Assembly: GCA_905216075.1 (NCBI GenBank)
Contig: CAJMSO010000123.1
Location: forward strand, 1-5,897
Direction of reading: 5' to 3'
Length of the DNA stretch: 5,897 nt
Source: an uncultured bacterium
GTDB lineage: Bacteria; Actinomycetota; Coriobacteriia; Coriobacteriales; Coriobacteriaceae
Shown here: positions 1 through 5,555 of the stretch, piece after piece
Layout of the letters: the number at the start of each line of letters is the position of its first letter
Position numbering within the stretch: the stretch's first letter is position 1
Notes under the pieces: model-generated
What the model saw: the letters and a program-made list of their open reading frames with translations, nothing else
Database searches by the model: none
Told to the model about the DNA's origin: nothing
Translations under genes and position numbers: made by a program

Positions 1-433
1 CAGTGCGCACGCGCTCAACGCAAATCAAGTCAGTTCCAACGGGAACACCAAAGAACTGCGCTTCGGTGGAATCCGCCGGCAGTATCTTTCTCGAAATGAC
101 GCACGCCCCCGGCTCCATTCCGTTAACGCGGCATGCGTCCGAAAAACTCTGGACGTCATCCTTCTGGCGAATCTTGCGCTTAAGCTTGGGGGCATTGACA
201 AACGTGCCTTTCCCCTGCCGCTTCGTTAGATAGCCCTGCTGGACGAGCTCCTCAATAGCGCGTCGCACGGTAACGCGGCCAACTTTATAGCTCTCAGCCA
301 ATTCGAATTCGTTGGGTATCCGCGCGCCTGACTTGTAGGCGCCGGAGTTGATTTCGTTTTTGATGATATCAATAACCTGTTGGTACAGCGGTATCGCTGC
401 TTTACCGTCAGTTAGCCCTTCAGTCGGTGGCAT
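1..433 (-). CDS. GntR/HutC-family transcriptional regulator, C-terminus cut off by window edge
   Basis: DNA-binding one-component repressor. The visible 144 residues contain a full GntR winged helix-turn-helix at about residues 14-80: IPLYQQV opening helix, the IPNEFELAESY segment, the VTVRRAIEEL recognition helix, and a wing ending QGKGTFV. After a basic linker (residues 83-91), the start of a UTRA ligand-binding domain follows (DDVQSFSDACRVNGMEPG and on), which defines the HutC subfamily. UTRA domains usually bind sugars, sugar phosphates or amino-acid derivatives; the effector cannot be told here. The ATG at 433 is chosen because GGGAGAGGG lies three bases upstream (437-445) and the domain begins soon after. 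About 100 C-terminal residues are expected beyond the left edge. The gene lies downstream of two HAD hydrolase genes in the same direction but appears to have its own promoter and an operator-like inverted repeat, suggesting autoregulation. Family assignment is firm; the target genes are unknown. Confidence 0.92.
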   Translation of the reverse strand, partial: MPPTEGLTDGKAAIPLYQQVIDIIKNEINSGAYKSGARIPNEFELAESYKVGRVTVRRAIEELVQQGYLTKRQGKGTFVNAPKLKRKIRQKDDVQSFSDACRVNGMEPGACVISRKILPADSTEAQFFGVPVGTDLICVERVRT

Positions 434-464
434 ATACCCTCTCCCAGCACAATTAAGTCTAAAA

Positions 465-499
465 CGGGCTTAAGGGCATTCAACAAGTCCTTAAGCCCG
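465..499. promoter_or_regulatory. Perfect 11-bp inverted repeat, probable GntR operator
   Basis: CGGGCTTAAGG at 465-475 is the exact reverse complement of CCTTAAGCCCG at 489-499, with a 13-nt spacer. Each arm contains the palindrome CTTAAG, and the two palindrome centres are 21 bp apart, two helical turns, as expected for two repressor dimers on one DNA face. It overlaps the predicted transcription start of the regulator gene. On the minus strand the right-hand arm is followed by TTTT, so the same element could form a terminator-type hairpin. Because a separate terminator sits next to the HAD stop codon, I favour operator. Confidence 0.5.
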
Positions 500-503
500 C
501 ATT

Positions 504-532
504 AGCATAAAGTATGCTTGCTGCCGCACCAA
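504..532 (-). promoter_or_regulatory. Candidate promoter of the GntR gene
   Basis: On the minus strand TTGGTG (527-532) and TATGCT (504-509) are separated by 17 bp. They match the sigma-70 consensus at 3 of 6 and 4 of 6 positions. The predicted start falls near 497, inside the inverted repeat at 465-499. The -10 is also one arm of a small palindrome, AGCATA-AAG-TATGCT (504-518). The match is weak, and support comes mainly from position. Confidence 0.35.
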
Positions 533-560
533 AATGTCGGGTATTTACTCATCTGATCCG

Positions 561-582
561 AAAAACGCGCAACTACCGCGCT
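561..582 (-). terminator. Short intrinsic terminator after the beta-PGM-like HAD gene
   Basis: Read on the minus strand, AGCGCG (582-577), a 7-nt loop, and CGCGTT form a 6-bp stem including one G-U pair. The T run is TTTTT (565-561), whose first two bases close the stem. It begins one base after the stop codon of the HAD gene. The stem is short, so efficiency is uncertain. Confidence 0.45.
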
Positions 583-583
583 C

Positions 584-1243
584 CTAAGAAAGCGTGAGCA
601 GCTCCGGCAGCTGGTCGATAATCTTGTCCGCGGCATCCTGGCTAAAGCCAAAGCGCTCCTCGCGCTTGGCAATGACCGTCAGGCCGGCTCGCTTGCCGGC
701 AGTGATGCCAGGCACCGAATCCTCAACGCAGCAGCAGCGATTCGCGGGCAGCCCCAGCAGGTCCAGCGCATGCAGGTAGATGTCGGGCTCGGGCTTGCTC
801 TCCTTAAACTGCTCGCCGCTCACCACATACTCAAAGGCATCCGACAGCCCGCATGCGTTGAGCACTTCTTCGATGCTATCCATGGGAGACGAGCTGGCAA
901 GCGCCACGCGAACGCCGCGGCGCGGCAGCTCTCGAATCGTATCCACGGCGCCTGGGTTAATCAAAGCCTGATAGTCGCGCGGACGCTTATGCGCCCACTC
1001 ATCCCAACGGGCCAACGCTTCATCGCCAGTAAAATGCCCCCTACCGGCGCGCTCAAACCAATCGACCAGCATATGCAGGAAGAACTGGTGCGAAGTACCG
1101 ACCTGCCCGTTCAATTCCTCTTGAGTCAGGTTCAACCCAAGCTCCTTGGCAAAAGCCGCGGTCTCGCCCAGGTAGTAATACTCGGTATCGACAATCACGC
1201 CGTCCATGTCAAAGATAACGGCATCGAACGGAAATGCGGACAC
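584..1243 (-). CDS. HAD-superfamily hydrolase, beta-phosphoglucomutase/phosphatase-like (subfamily IA)
   Basis: Predicted cytosolic Mg-dependent phosphatase or phosphomutase of 219 residues. All four HAD motifs are present: motif I FDMDGVIVDTE with nucleophile D12 and acid/base D14; motif II ALASSS (S117-S119); motif III K150 in ESKPEPD; motif IV VEDSVPGI with E174-D175. A helical C1 cap occupies about residues 20-95. The length is typical of beta-phosphoglucomutase/YcjU-like enzymes, but the cap sequence here (GQVGTS) does not clearly match the diagnostic beta-PGM cap, so the substrate is not assigned. An ATG at 1291 is in frame, but I place the start at the GTG at 1243: GGGGAGGG (1248-1255) lies just upstream, the motif I strand begins a few residues later, and the extra N-terminus would be encoded by the terminator-like hairpin. 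It lies 64 nt downstream of the Cof-type HAD gene on the same strand. Confidence 0.9.
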   Translation of the reverse strand: MSAFPFDAVIFDMDGVIVDTEYYYLGETAAFAKELGLNLTQEELNGQVGTSHQFFLHMLVDWFERAGRGHFTGDEALARWDEWAHKRPRDYQALINPGAVDTIRELPRRGVRVALASSSPMDSIEEVLNACGLSDAFEYVVSGEQFKESKPEPDIYLHALDLLGLPANRCCCVEDSVPGITAGKRAGLTVIAKREERFGFSQDAADKIIDQLPELLTLS

Positions 1244-1248
1244 GGCAC

Positions 1249-1253
1249 CCTCC
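1249..1253 (-). promoter_or_regulatory. Ribosome binding site that fixes a GTG start
   Basis: GGAGG on the minus strand is 5 nt before the GTG at 1243-1241. No comparable site precedes the in-frame ATG at 1291. This decides the start of the beta-PGM-like HAD protein. Confidence 0.75.
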
Positions 1254-1255
1254 CC

Positions 1256-1284
1256 AACAAAAGGACGCCCGCGAGCAGGCGCCC
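1256..1284 (-). terminator. Intrinsic-terminator-like hairpin between the two HAD genes
   Basis: On the minus strand GGGCGCCT (1284-1277), a 6-nt loop GCTCGC, and GGGCGTCC (1270-1263) form an 8-bp stem with two G-U pairs, followed by TTTTGTT (1262-1256). It lies 23 nt after the Cof-type HAD stop codon, where a terminator is expected. Unusually, its T tract runs straight into the ribosome binding site of the next gene, leaving almost no space for a promoter. It may therefore act as a partial terminator or attenuator within an operon. Confidence 0.65.
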
Positions 1285-1307
1285 GAACCATGCATTAATC
1301 GGCGATT

Positions 1308-2150
1308 CTAACCCAGCAGCTTATCCAGCGCCACCGCAATACCATCTTCATTGTTATTGGCGGTCACCATCTGGGCCACAGCCTTGACCTCATCGACGGC
1401 GTTGCCCATGGCAACACCGGTGCCGGCCCACTCAATCATGGACTTGTCGTTCTGGCCGTCGCCAAACGATACGACCTCGCTGGCATCGATGCCGAGCTTG
1501 GGCAGGGCACCCTCAAGCGCACGGGCTTTGTCGATACCGGGCGCCGTGTACTCAAAGTACCAGTCGGCCGTAAACATGCCCGAAAGCGTCTGCTTAAAGG
1601 GCGCATACATCTCCTCGTAATGCGCCTGCAGGTAGGCCGGATCGCCCGCCGTCAGCAGCTTGTCCACGGGATAAGCATCAGCGACCTCATGCAGGCTCTC
1701 GACCTCGCGGATCTTAAGATCGCACGCATCGCGCTCGTATTTGACGATATTTTTCTGCGAGCCGTCAGGCAGCGTGATCATGCAGCGGTACGAATCCTCG
1801 ACGTGCAGATCGCGACCAAGCGAAATCATAGGGATCACGTCAAAATTACGCAGGTGATCAATCAGACGGTGCAGCTCGTCAGCCGGCATGGCCTGGTCAA
1901 AAAGGACCTCATCGGTCTGAGCGTCGACCACATGCGCGCCATTGAAAGCGACTAGCAGACCGTCATGGTTTTGAAGGTCGAGCTCCTGCGCCAGAGCATG
2001 TAGTCCCCATGCGGGACGGCCCGAAGCCAAAATGAGCTTAATGCCCGACTCCTGCGCCGCGAGCAGCTTCTCGCGCGTGCGCGGGCTGATGACCTTTTGG
2101 TCGTTGGTGAGCGTACCGTCGATATCCATCGCGATGGCTTTAATTGCCAT
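1308..2150 (-). CDS. Cof/YidA-type HAD-IIB hydrolase (sugar-phosphate phosphatase family)
   Basis: Predicted cytosolic Mg-dependent phosphatase of 280 residues, the usual length for the Cof-type IIB subfamily. Members of this family typically dephosphorylate sugar phosphates, flavin precursors or other small metabolites with broad specificity. Motif I is AMDIDGTLTN with nucleophile D9 and D11; motif II is LASGRP with S43; motif III is K208 in APGIDKARAL; motif IV is SFGDGQNDKSM with D231 and D235. The IIB alpha/beta cap lies between motifs II and III, about residues 85-195. The segment GTGVAMGNAVDEVKAVA (243-259) and the following NNNEDG are typical of the family's C-terminus. The ATG at 2150 is supported by AGGAGG (2156-2161) five bases upstream and by motif I starting at once. 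It is the first gene of the minus-strand cluster, and its precise substrate is unknown. Confidence 0.95.
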   Translation of the reverse strand: MAIKAIAMDIDGTLTNDQKVISPRTREKLLAAQESGIKLILASGRPAWGLHALAQELDLQNHDGLLVAFNGAHVVDAQTDEVLFDQAMPADELHRLIDHLRNFDVIPMISLGRDLHVEDSYRCMITLPDGSQKNIVKYERDACDLKIREVESLHEVADAYPVDKLLTAGDPAYLQAHYEEMYAPFKQTLSGMFTADWYFEYTAPGIDKARALEGALPKLGIDASEVVSFGDGQNDKSMIEWAGTGVAMGNAVDEVKAVAQMVTANNNEDGIAVALDKLLG

Positions 2151-2268
2151 ATGTGCCTCCTCGCATCGTTTTTATCGCGCACTATCTTATCCGAGCCGGG
2201 GCACGTTCGCACAGCGCGCGTATGACGGTTGCAAAACCACCCCATTTGAAACAAAGGCAAAAAAGTAC

Positions 2269-2297
2269 TTGCAAAGACGCGTTCCGACATATAAGTT
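2269..2297 (+). promoter_or_regulatory. Candidate promoter of the plus-strand operon
   Basis: TTGCAA (2269-2274) is followed after 15 bp by TATAAG (2290-2295) or after 17 bp by TAAGTT (2292-2297). The -35 overlaps an 8-bp palindrome AAGTACTT (2263-2270). It is the best sigma-70-like combination I found in this AT-richer region, but one of spacing or -10 match is imperfect either way. It would give a leader of over 330 nt. Confidence 0.3.
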
Positions 2298-2302
2298 GAT
2301 AA

Positions 2303-2321
2303 AAGACCGCCGTTGCGGTTT
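2303..2321. terminator. Small hairpin with flanking A and T runs, possible attenuator
   Basis: ACCGC (2306-2310), loop CGTT, GCGGT (2315-2319) form a perfect 5-bp stem, extended by a G-U and two A-U pairs. TTTT (2319-2322) follows on the plus strand, and AAAA precedes the hairpin, giving TTTT on the minus strand. It resembles a small bidirectional terminator, but no gene ends here on either strand. It lies right after the candidate promoter, so it might end a short leader RNA. Confidence 0.35.
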
Positions 2322-2556
2322 TAAGTAGATCGAGCATATGAAGTTTGAGTTTTAGCGTATAAGAGAAGGAAGATCGGCAAAGTACAACCCCAAACACAAT
2401 GACAACTTAATGAGGTAACTGCCACATGTGAGGCACCCAGGGCATTGCTGTCTCGATTTTGAGCACGATGCCTTCCGCCTTGCATGGGCCGTTCCATCCA
2501 GCCCCTGCAGCAACTGCCTCACGGGCTCATTGAAAACCGCATAGCACCCCAACGTC

Positions 2557-2592
2557 AGCACATCACCCACGGCAAGCACATCACGCACGACA
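2557..2592 (+). repeat. Two tandem copies of an 18-bp repeat in the operon leader
   Basis: AGCACATCACCCACGGCA (2557-2574) and AGCACATCACGCACGACA (2575-2592) match at 16 of 18 positions and are directly adjacent. A related CACATCA occurs at 2598-2604. The surrounding tract is A/C-rich and should be unstructured as RNA. If translated in the frame of the downstream gene it would encode HITH-type repeats, but no ribosome binding site supports that. Confidence 0.6.
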
Positions 2593-2630
2593 ACCAACAC
2601 ATCAACAAACAGCACGAACATCAACCGATT

Positions 2631-2637
2631 GGAGAAG
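2631..2637 (+). promoter_or_regulatory. Ribosome binding site that fixes the start of the 296-aa protein
   Basis: GGAGAAG sits directly before CT-ATG at 2640. This supports initiation at 2640 over the in-frame ATG at 2484, which lacks any such site. Confidence 0.65.
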
Positions 2638-2639
2638 CT

Positions 2640-3530
2640 ATGACAAACCACCACGCTGAAGACAGCGATAAGAAAAGCATTCTAGATGCCCGCATTGAGC
2701 GAGCATATGCAAACGAATATGACGCCGCCTTTGCCGCCGCGACCATCAAGAACTACGCGTCGCTACCGCTCGCGACGATCTTGGCCGACCACCCTCAACT
2801 GCTGAAGCGCTGCACAAAGATCATGGGCGACCCCGACATTCGCAAGCTGACAGACCCCTATGCCCCAAAACGCGACAACGATTCGTACGTTCTTACCGTA
2901 GGCTGCCTAGCCCATATGCTTACGGCACTCGATACGAAACTCAAGCTCGAATGGGAACCCGACGAGCGTCATGAACTCGAAAGCAAACGGAACACCCTGC
3001 GCACCGCACTGTTCCTTCCGTTGGACGGCCTCAAGCGCTGCAACGTCGAGCTCAATACACAGGCGCGGCAAAAGCCCGGGACCACGGGGCAGAAAACTCC
3101 AAGACCCCATGCGGCCATCGTCGACCGCGACCGATATAACCGCATGACCGCGCACTTTTCCGTCGAGGGAGCAGCCATAAGGACGCTGATCGACCTGCTG
3201 TGCCTCCTGAGCATCAACGAGCTATTTGAGGGCTATCTCGCCCTTGTTCCCGCGACGGCACCCAAGTCGGTAGCAAAGATCATCGAGACCTGCAGACGCC
3301 AGTTTGAGCGCCATCGCAATGGCAGCGAGATGAACGCCAGTATCGCGCAGTACTACGCGGCTCATTACAAAAATAACGGATGTGCCCCTGTCGAGCATCA
3401 GCTGCGGCTCGCCTACACCACGCCCGTCGCAACGCTCCATCGCTTTGGAGCCCTTGGCGCTTGCGAGCCGCACGAACAGGCAGCCTGCCCCACAACCGAG
3501 CTCGATCTCAGGCTCGAACGAACCCTGTAG
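2640..3530 (+). CDS. Unrecognised 296-aa protein, first gene of the ClpP-like/TraG-like operon
   Basis: I do not recognise a family. The product appears soluble: no signal peptide and no convincing membrane helix. The hydrophobic stretch near residues 178-192 (AAIRTLIDLLCLLSI) is short and contains charges. The protein looks mostly alpha-helical. An N-terminal half of about residues 10-138 includes a charged helix-rich part (104-121, EWEPDERHELESKRNTLR). A basic Thr/Pro/Gln-rich linker follows (about 139-165), then a second helical half (166-275) and an acidic/Cys-containing tail. Cysteines are scattered (58, 89, 134, 188 and C-terminal), with no paired metal-binding pattern. Start chosen at 2640 from the GGAGAAG upstream. 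It precedes the ClpP-like gene by 63 nt and is probably co-transcribed with it, so an adaptor, substrate or structural role in that system is possible, but this is inference from position only. Confidence 0.75.
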   Translation: MTNHHAEDSDKKSILDARIERAYANEYDAAFAAATIKNYASLPLATILADHPQLLKRCTKIMGDPDIRKLTDPYAPKRDNDSYVLTVGCLAHMLTALDTKLKLEWEPDERHELESKRNTLRTALFLPLDGLKRCNVELNTQARQKPGTTGQKTPRPHAAIVDRDRYNRMTAHFSVEGAAIRTLIDLLCLLSINELFEGYLALVPATAPKSVAKIIETCRRQFERHRNGSEMNASIAQYYAAHYKNNGCAPVEHQLRLAYTTPVATLHRFGALGACEPHEQAACPTTELDLRLERTL

Positions 3531-3550
3531 CCCGCCAGCCTCTCCGCGGG
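3531..3550 (+). other. Short hairpin immediately after the first operon gene
   Basis: CCCGC (3531-3535) and GCGGG (3546-3550) form a 5-bp stem with a 10-nt loop starting right after the stop codon. No T run follows (the next bases are CAACAA), so it is not an intrinsic terminator. It might stabilise or mark a processing point in the operon mRNA, or be chance in GC-rich DNA. Confidence 0.3.
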
Positions 3551-3593
3551 CAACAATCCTATTCCACAACACAACCAACAGAAAGGAGTCCTC

Positions 3594-4211
3594 ATGGACA
3601 CCAATCATTCCCCCATCATCAGCCCCCTCACCATGCGCGAATCCGCCCGAGGTATCACGCTCACCAGCATTTACGATGAGATGCTCGCCCGTCGCGAGCT
3701 CTCCGTCATGGGAAACATCGAAACCCCGATGGCCCACGACCTATGTCAGCAGATTCGCCTGCTCGATGCCACCGACCCCAGCCGCCCCATCACAATATTT
3801 GTCGCCAGCGCCGGCGGAAGCGTGCGATCGGGTCTTGCGATCTATGACGCCATGCGCCTCGCATCGTGCCCCATCCGCACCGTCTGCCTGGAATTCGCCG
3901 CGTCCATGGGCGCCGTGATCTTTATGGGCGGCGACGATCGCCGTATGGCGCCCCATGCAGAGCTCATGATTCACGACCCACTGATCCCCCAGGGGGCAGG
4001 CGGCTCGGCACTTGCGCTACAGGAAACCAGCCGGCGTCTCATGCAGACCCGCAAGACCCTCACGCAAATCCTCTCGGACCGCAGCGGCCTCACGCCCAAG
4101 CGCATCCAGTCCCTCACTGCAAAAGACACCTACCTTTCGGCCGAGCGCGCCGTCGAGCTCGGCTTTGCCCACGAAATCCTCTCGACCACCAAGGAGATCG
4201 CCCATGTCTAA
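3594..4211 (+). CDS. ClpP-like serine protease subunit (divergent paralogue)
   Basis: Predicted cytosolic peptidase of 205 residues, close to the length of housekeeping ClpP. Known ClpP forms a 14-mer barrel that degrades proteins fed in by a Clp ATPase. The fold is seen throughout: an N-terminal segment with LSVMGNIE (36-43), the strand TIFVASAGGSVRSGLAIYDAM (67-87, oxyanion-hole region), nucleophile S104 in FAASMGA, H127 in ELMIHDP, the handle region (about 137-163), and D178 in AKDTYLSAERAVELGF, aligned with the catalytic Asp of ClpP. The triad looks intact. Differences: SAGGS instead of the usual SPGGS, and a Ser-to-His distance of 23 residues rather than 25. The ATG at 3594 follows AAAGGAG (3582-3588) at 5 nt. 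Its end overlaps the ATPase gene by 8 nt. No ClpX or ClpC gene is in view. A phage- or element-type ClpP is the main alternative to a chromosomal paralogue. Confidence 0.93.
   Translation: MDTNHSPIISPLTMRESARGITLTSIYDEMLARRELSVMGNIETPMAHDLCQQIRLLDATDPSRPITIFVASAGGSVRSGLAIYDAMRLASCPIRTVCLEFAASMGAVIFMGGDDRRMAPHAELMIHDPLIPQGAGGSALALQETSRRLMQTRKTLTQILSDRSGLTPKRIQSLTAKDTYLSAERAVELGFAHEILSTTKEIAHV
4191..4196 (+). promoter_or_regulatory. Ribosome binding site inside the ClpP-like gene, fixing the ATPase start
   Basis: AAGGAG lies 7 nt before the ATG at 4204, within the last codons of the protease gene. It shows that the ATPase begins at 4204 and not at the in-frame upstream ATG at 4012 inside the protease gene. 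It also implies coupled translation. Confidence 0.8.
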
Positions 4212-5508
4212 CCTCGCCAGCCGCCTCGCCGCATCTGAGTCCGCATCGTCCACCATCCTCGCCAAGGATCGAACGCTTTCCTGCGACACCCGCCAAACGG
4301 GACTCAACAACAACGCACTTGTGATCGGCCCCTCGGGAGCCGGCAAGACCCGAAACGTCCTCAAGCCCAACCTGCTGCAAATGAACGCAAGCTACATCGT
4401 GCTCGACACCAAAGGCACGCTCTGTCGCGAAGTGGGACCCGTGCTGGCAGCCCACGGTTACCGCGTGCAATGTCTCAACTTCGCCGACCTCAACACCGTC
4501 CCGGCCCTTGCGCCCGGCATCGAGCGCTGCGGCTACAACCCCCTGAGGCACATTCGCCGCAAGGCGGACGGCAGGCCCAACCAGCAGGACATCCTCTCGG
4601 TGGCAAAGGCCATCTGCCCCATCGAGGACAACAACCAGCCTTTTTGGGATCATGCGGCGGCAAACCTGCTGTCGTGTCTTATCGCCTACGTCACCGAACA
4701 GCTACCCGCCGACGAGCAGACGATCAGCTCGGTCATCAAGCTGATCGAGCACCTGCAGGACGGTGCCACGGGTCGATTGTTTGACGATCTGATCACGACC
4801 GACCCCCAAAGCTATGCCCTCTCGCTATGGCGGCGCTACGCCATTACGCAAAATGCCGAGCGCATGCACGCGAGCATCGTCGGCATCCTTGCCGAAAAGG
4901 TCATGTGTCTGGGATTCGACGGTGCGGCACAGCTCTATCGTGAGTGCCATCAGGTGGACTTCGCTTCCATGGGACACACCCCCTGCGCCCTGTTTGTAAC
5001 CGTGAGCGATATTGACCGCAATCTCGATCCGCTGACCGGCCTCTTTATTTCGCAGGCGTTTATGGGCCTCATTCGTGAGGCCGATAGGCAGCCCGACGGC
5101 AGCCTGCCCGTGCCCGTGCGCTTTATGCTCGATGACTTCGCAAATCTGCAGATCCCCCAGATCGACAACGTGCTCTCGATTATCCGAAGCCGCAACATCT
5201 GGGCAACGCTGCTGCTGCAGTCGACCAACCAGCTCGATGCGCTCTATGGCGAGGCACGCGCACGCTCCATCATGGGCAACTGCGACACGCATCTGGTGCT
5301 GGCGTTCCAGGATCCCGAGAGTGCCCGGGTGTTTTCCGACCGCGCCGACGCGCTGCCCAGCACGCTCATGGCGACGCCGATTGATCGCTCGTGGCTCTTT
5401 GTACGCGGTCGCACTCCCGAACAGGTCGAGCGCTTTAGGCTCGAAGACCATCCGCTCTACGGGGAGCTGCCCGAGGCGCAGCGAGGCCATGCGGAGGCCG
5501 AGATCTAG
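4204..5508 (+). CDS. VirD4/TraG-type conjugative-transfer ATPase without N-terminal membrane helices
   Basis: RecA-fold motor ATPase of 434 residues related to type IV coupling proteins, which normally pump DNA-relaxase complexes into a conjugation pore. Walker A is GPSGAGKT (42-49), followed by KPNLLQMNASYIVLDTKGT (54-72), the VirD4/TraG motif. YNPLRHIRR (111-119) precedes a helical all-alpha region containing FWDHAAANLL (147-156). Walker B is FMLDDFAN (307-314), with D310-D311 where many relatives have D-E. It is followed by IRSRNIWATLLLQSTNQLDALY (327-348, with sensor-type Q339) and MGNCDTHLVLAFQD (357-370). Typical VirD4/TraG proteins of Gram-positive elements have about 600 residues with two N-terminal membrane helices; here the ATPase core starts at once and no membrane segment is visible. 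Its start overlaps the ClpP-like stop by 8 nt. It could be a coupling-protein derivative of an integrative element, or a motor serving the protease. Confidence 0.93.
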   Translation: MSNLASRLAASESASSTILAKDRTLSCDTRQTGLNNNALVIGPSGAGKTRNVLKPNLLQMNASYIVLDTKGTLCREVGPVLAAHGYRVQCLNFADLNTVPALAPGIERCGYNPLRHIRRKADGRPNQQDILSVAKAICPIEDNNQPFWDHAAANLLSCLIAYVTEQLPADEQTISSVIKLIEHLQDGATGRLFDDLITTDPQSYALSLWRRYAITQNAERMHASIVGILAEKVMCLGFDGAAQLYRECHQVDFASMGHTPCALFVTVSDIDRNLDPLTGLFISQAFMGLIREADRQPDGSLPVPVRFMLDDFANLQIPQIDNVLSIIRSRNIWATLLLQSTNQLDALYGEARARSIMGNCDTHLVLAFQDPESARVFSDRADALPSTLMATPIDRSWLFVRGRTPEQVERFRLEDHPLYGELPEAQRGHAEAEI

Positions 5509-5555
5509 GCGCAGGGTTCTCGCAGCGCGCGGCGCCCCGGCGATGTTCCACAAAG

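Larger units (their letters stand above)
2162..2639. other. Gene-free region between the minus-strand HAD gene and the plus-strand operon
   Basis: No protein gene is supported here. The left part must hold the promoter of the Cof-type HAD gene; a possible minus-strand -10 is TAAGAT at 2184-2189, but I see no convincing -35. The middle holds a plus-strand promoter-like stretch (2269-2297) and a small hairpin (2303-2321). The right part, from about 2540 to 2630, is A/C-rich and poor in G and T, with a tandem repeat, and leads into the ribosome binding site of the first plus-strand gene. An in-frame ATG at 2484 would extend that gene by 52 residues but has no Shine-Dalgarno sequence and gives a low-complexity His/Gln-rich N-terminus, so the region is read as leader. 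Confidence 0.6.

Noticed and set aside
3..233. Plus-strand open frame of 76 codons at the left edge
   Set aside because: It is antisense to the GntR winged-helix and UTRA coding sequence, which is unmistakable on the minus strand.
770..1387. Plus-strand open frame of 205 codons across both HAD genes
   Set aside because: It lies antisense to two HAD genes whose motifs are complete, has no ribosome binding site, and its translation resembles no protein.
2439..2474. Imperfect hairpin (GGCAT with ATGCC, TGCT with AGCA) considered as a riboswitch or terminator
   Set aside because: Short interrupted stems with no T run after them and no match to a riboswitch class I know.
2557..2610. CRISPR-like repeats
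   Set aside because: The 18-bp repeats are directly adjacent with no spacers, and only two copies exist.
2484..2639. N-terminal extension of the 296-aa protein from an upstream ATG
   Set aside because: No Shine-Dalgarno before 2484; the extension is low-complexity and His/Gln-rich, while 2640 has a good site. Not fully excluded because the frame is open.
3222..3737. Minus-strand open frame of 171 codons over the end of the 296-aa protein and the start of the protease gene
   Set aside because: It crosses two well-supported starts and ribosome binding sites on the other strand, and shows no motif.
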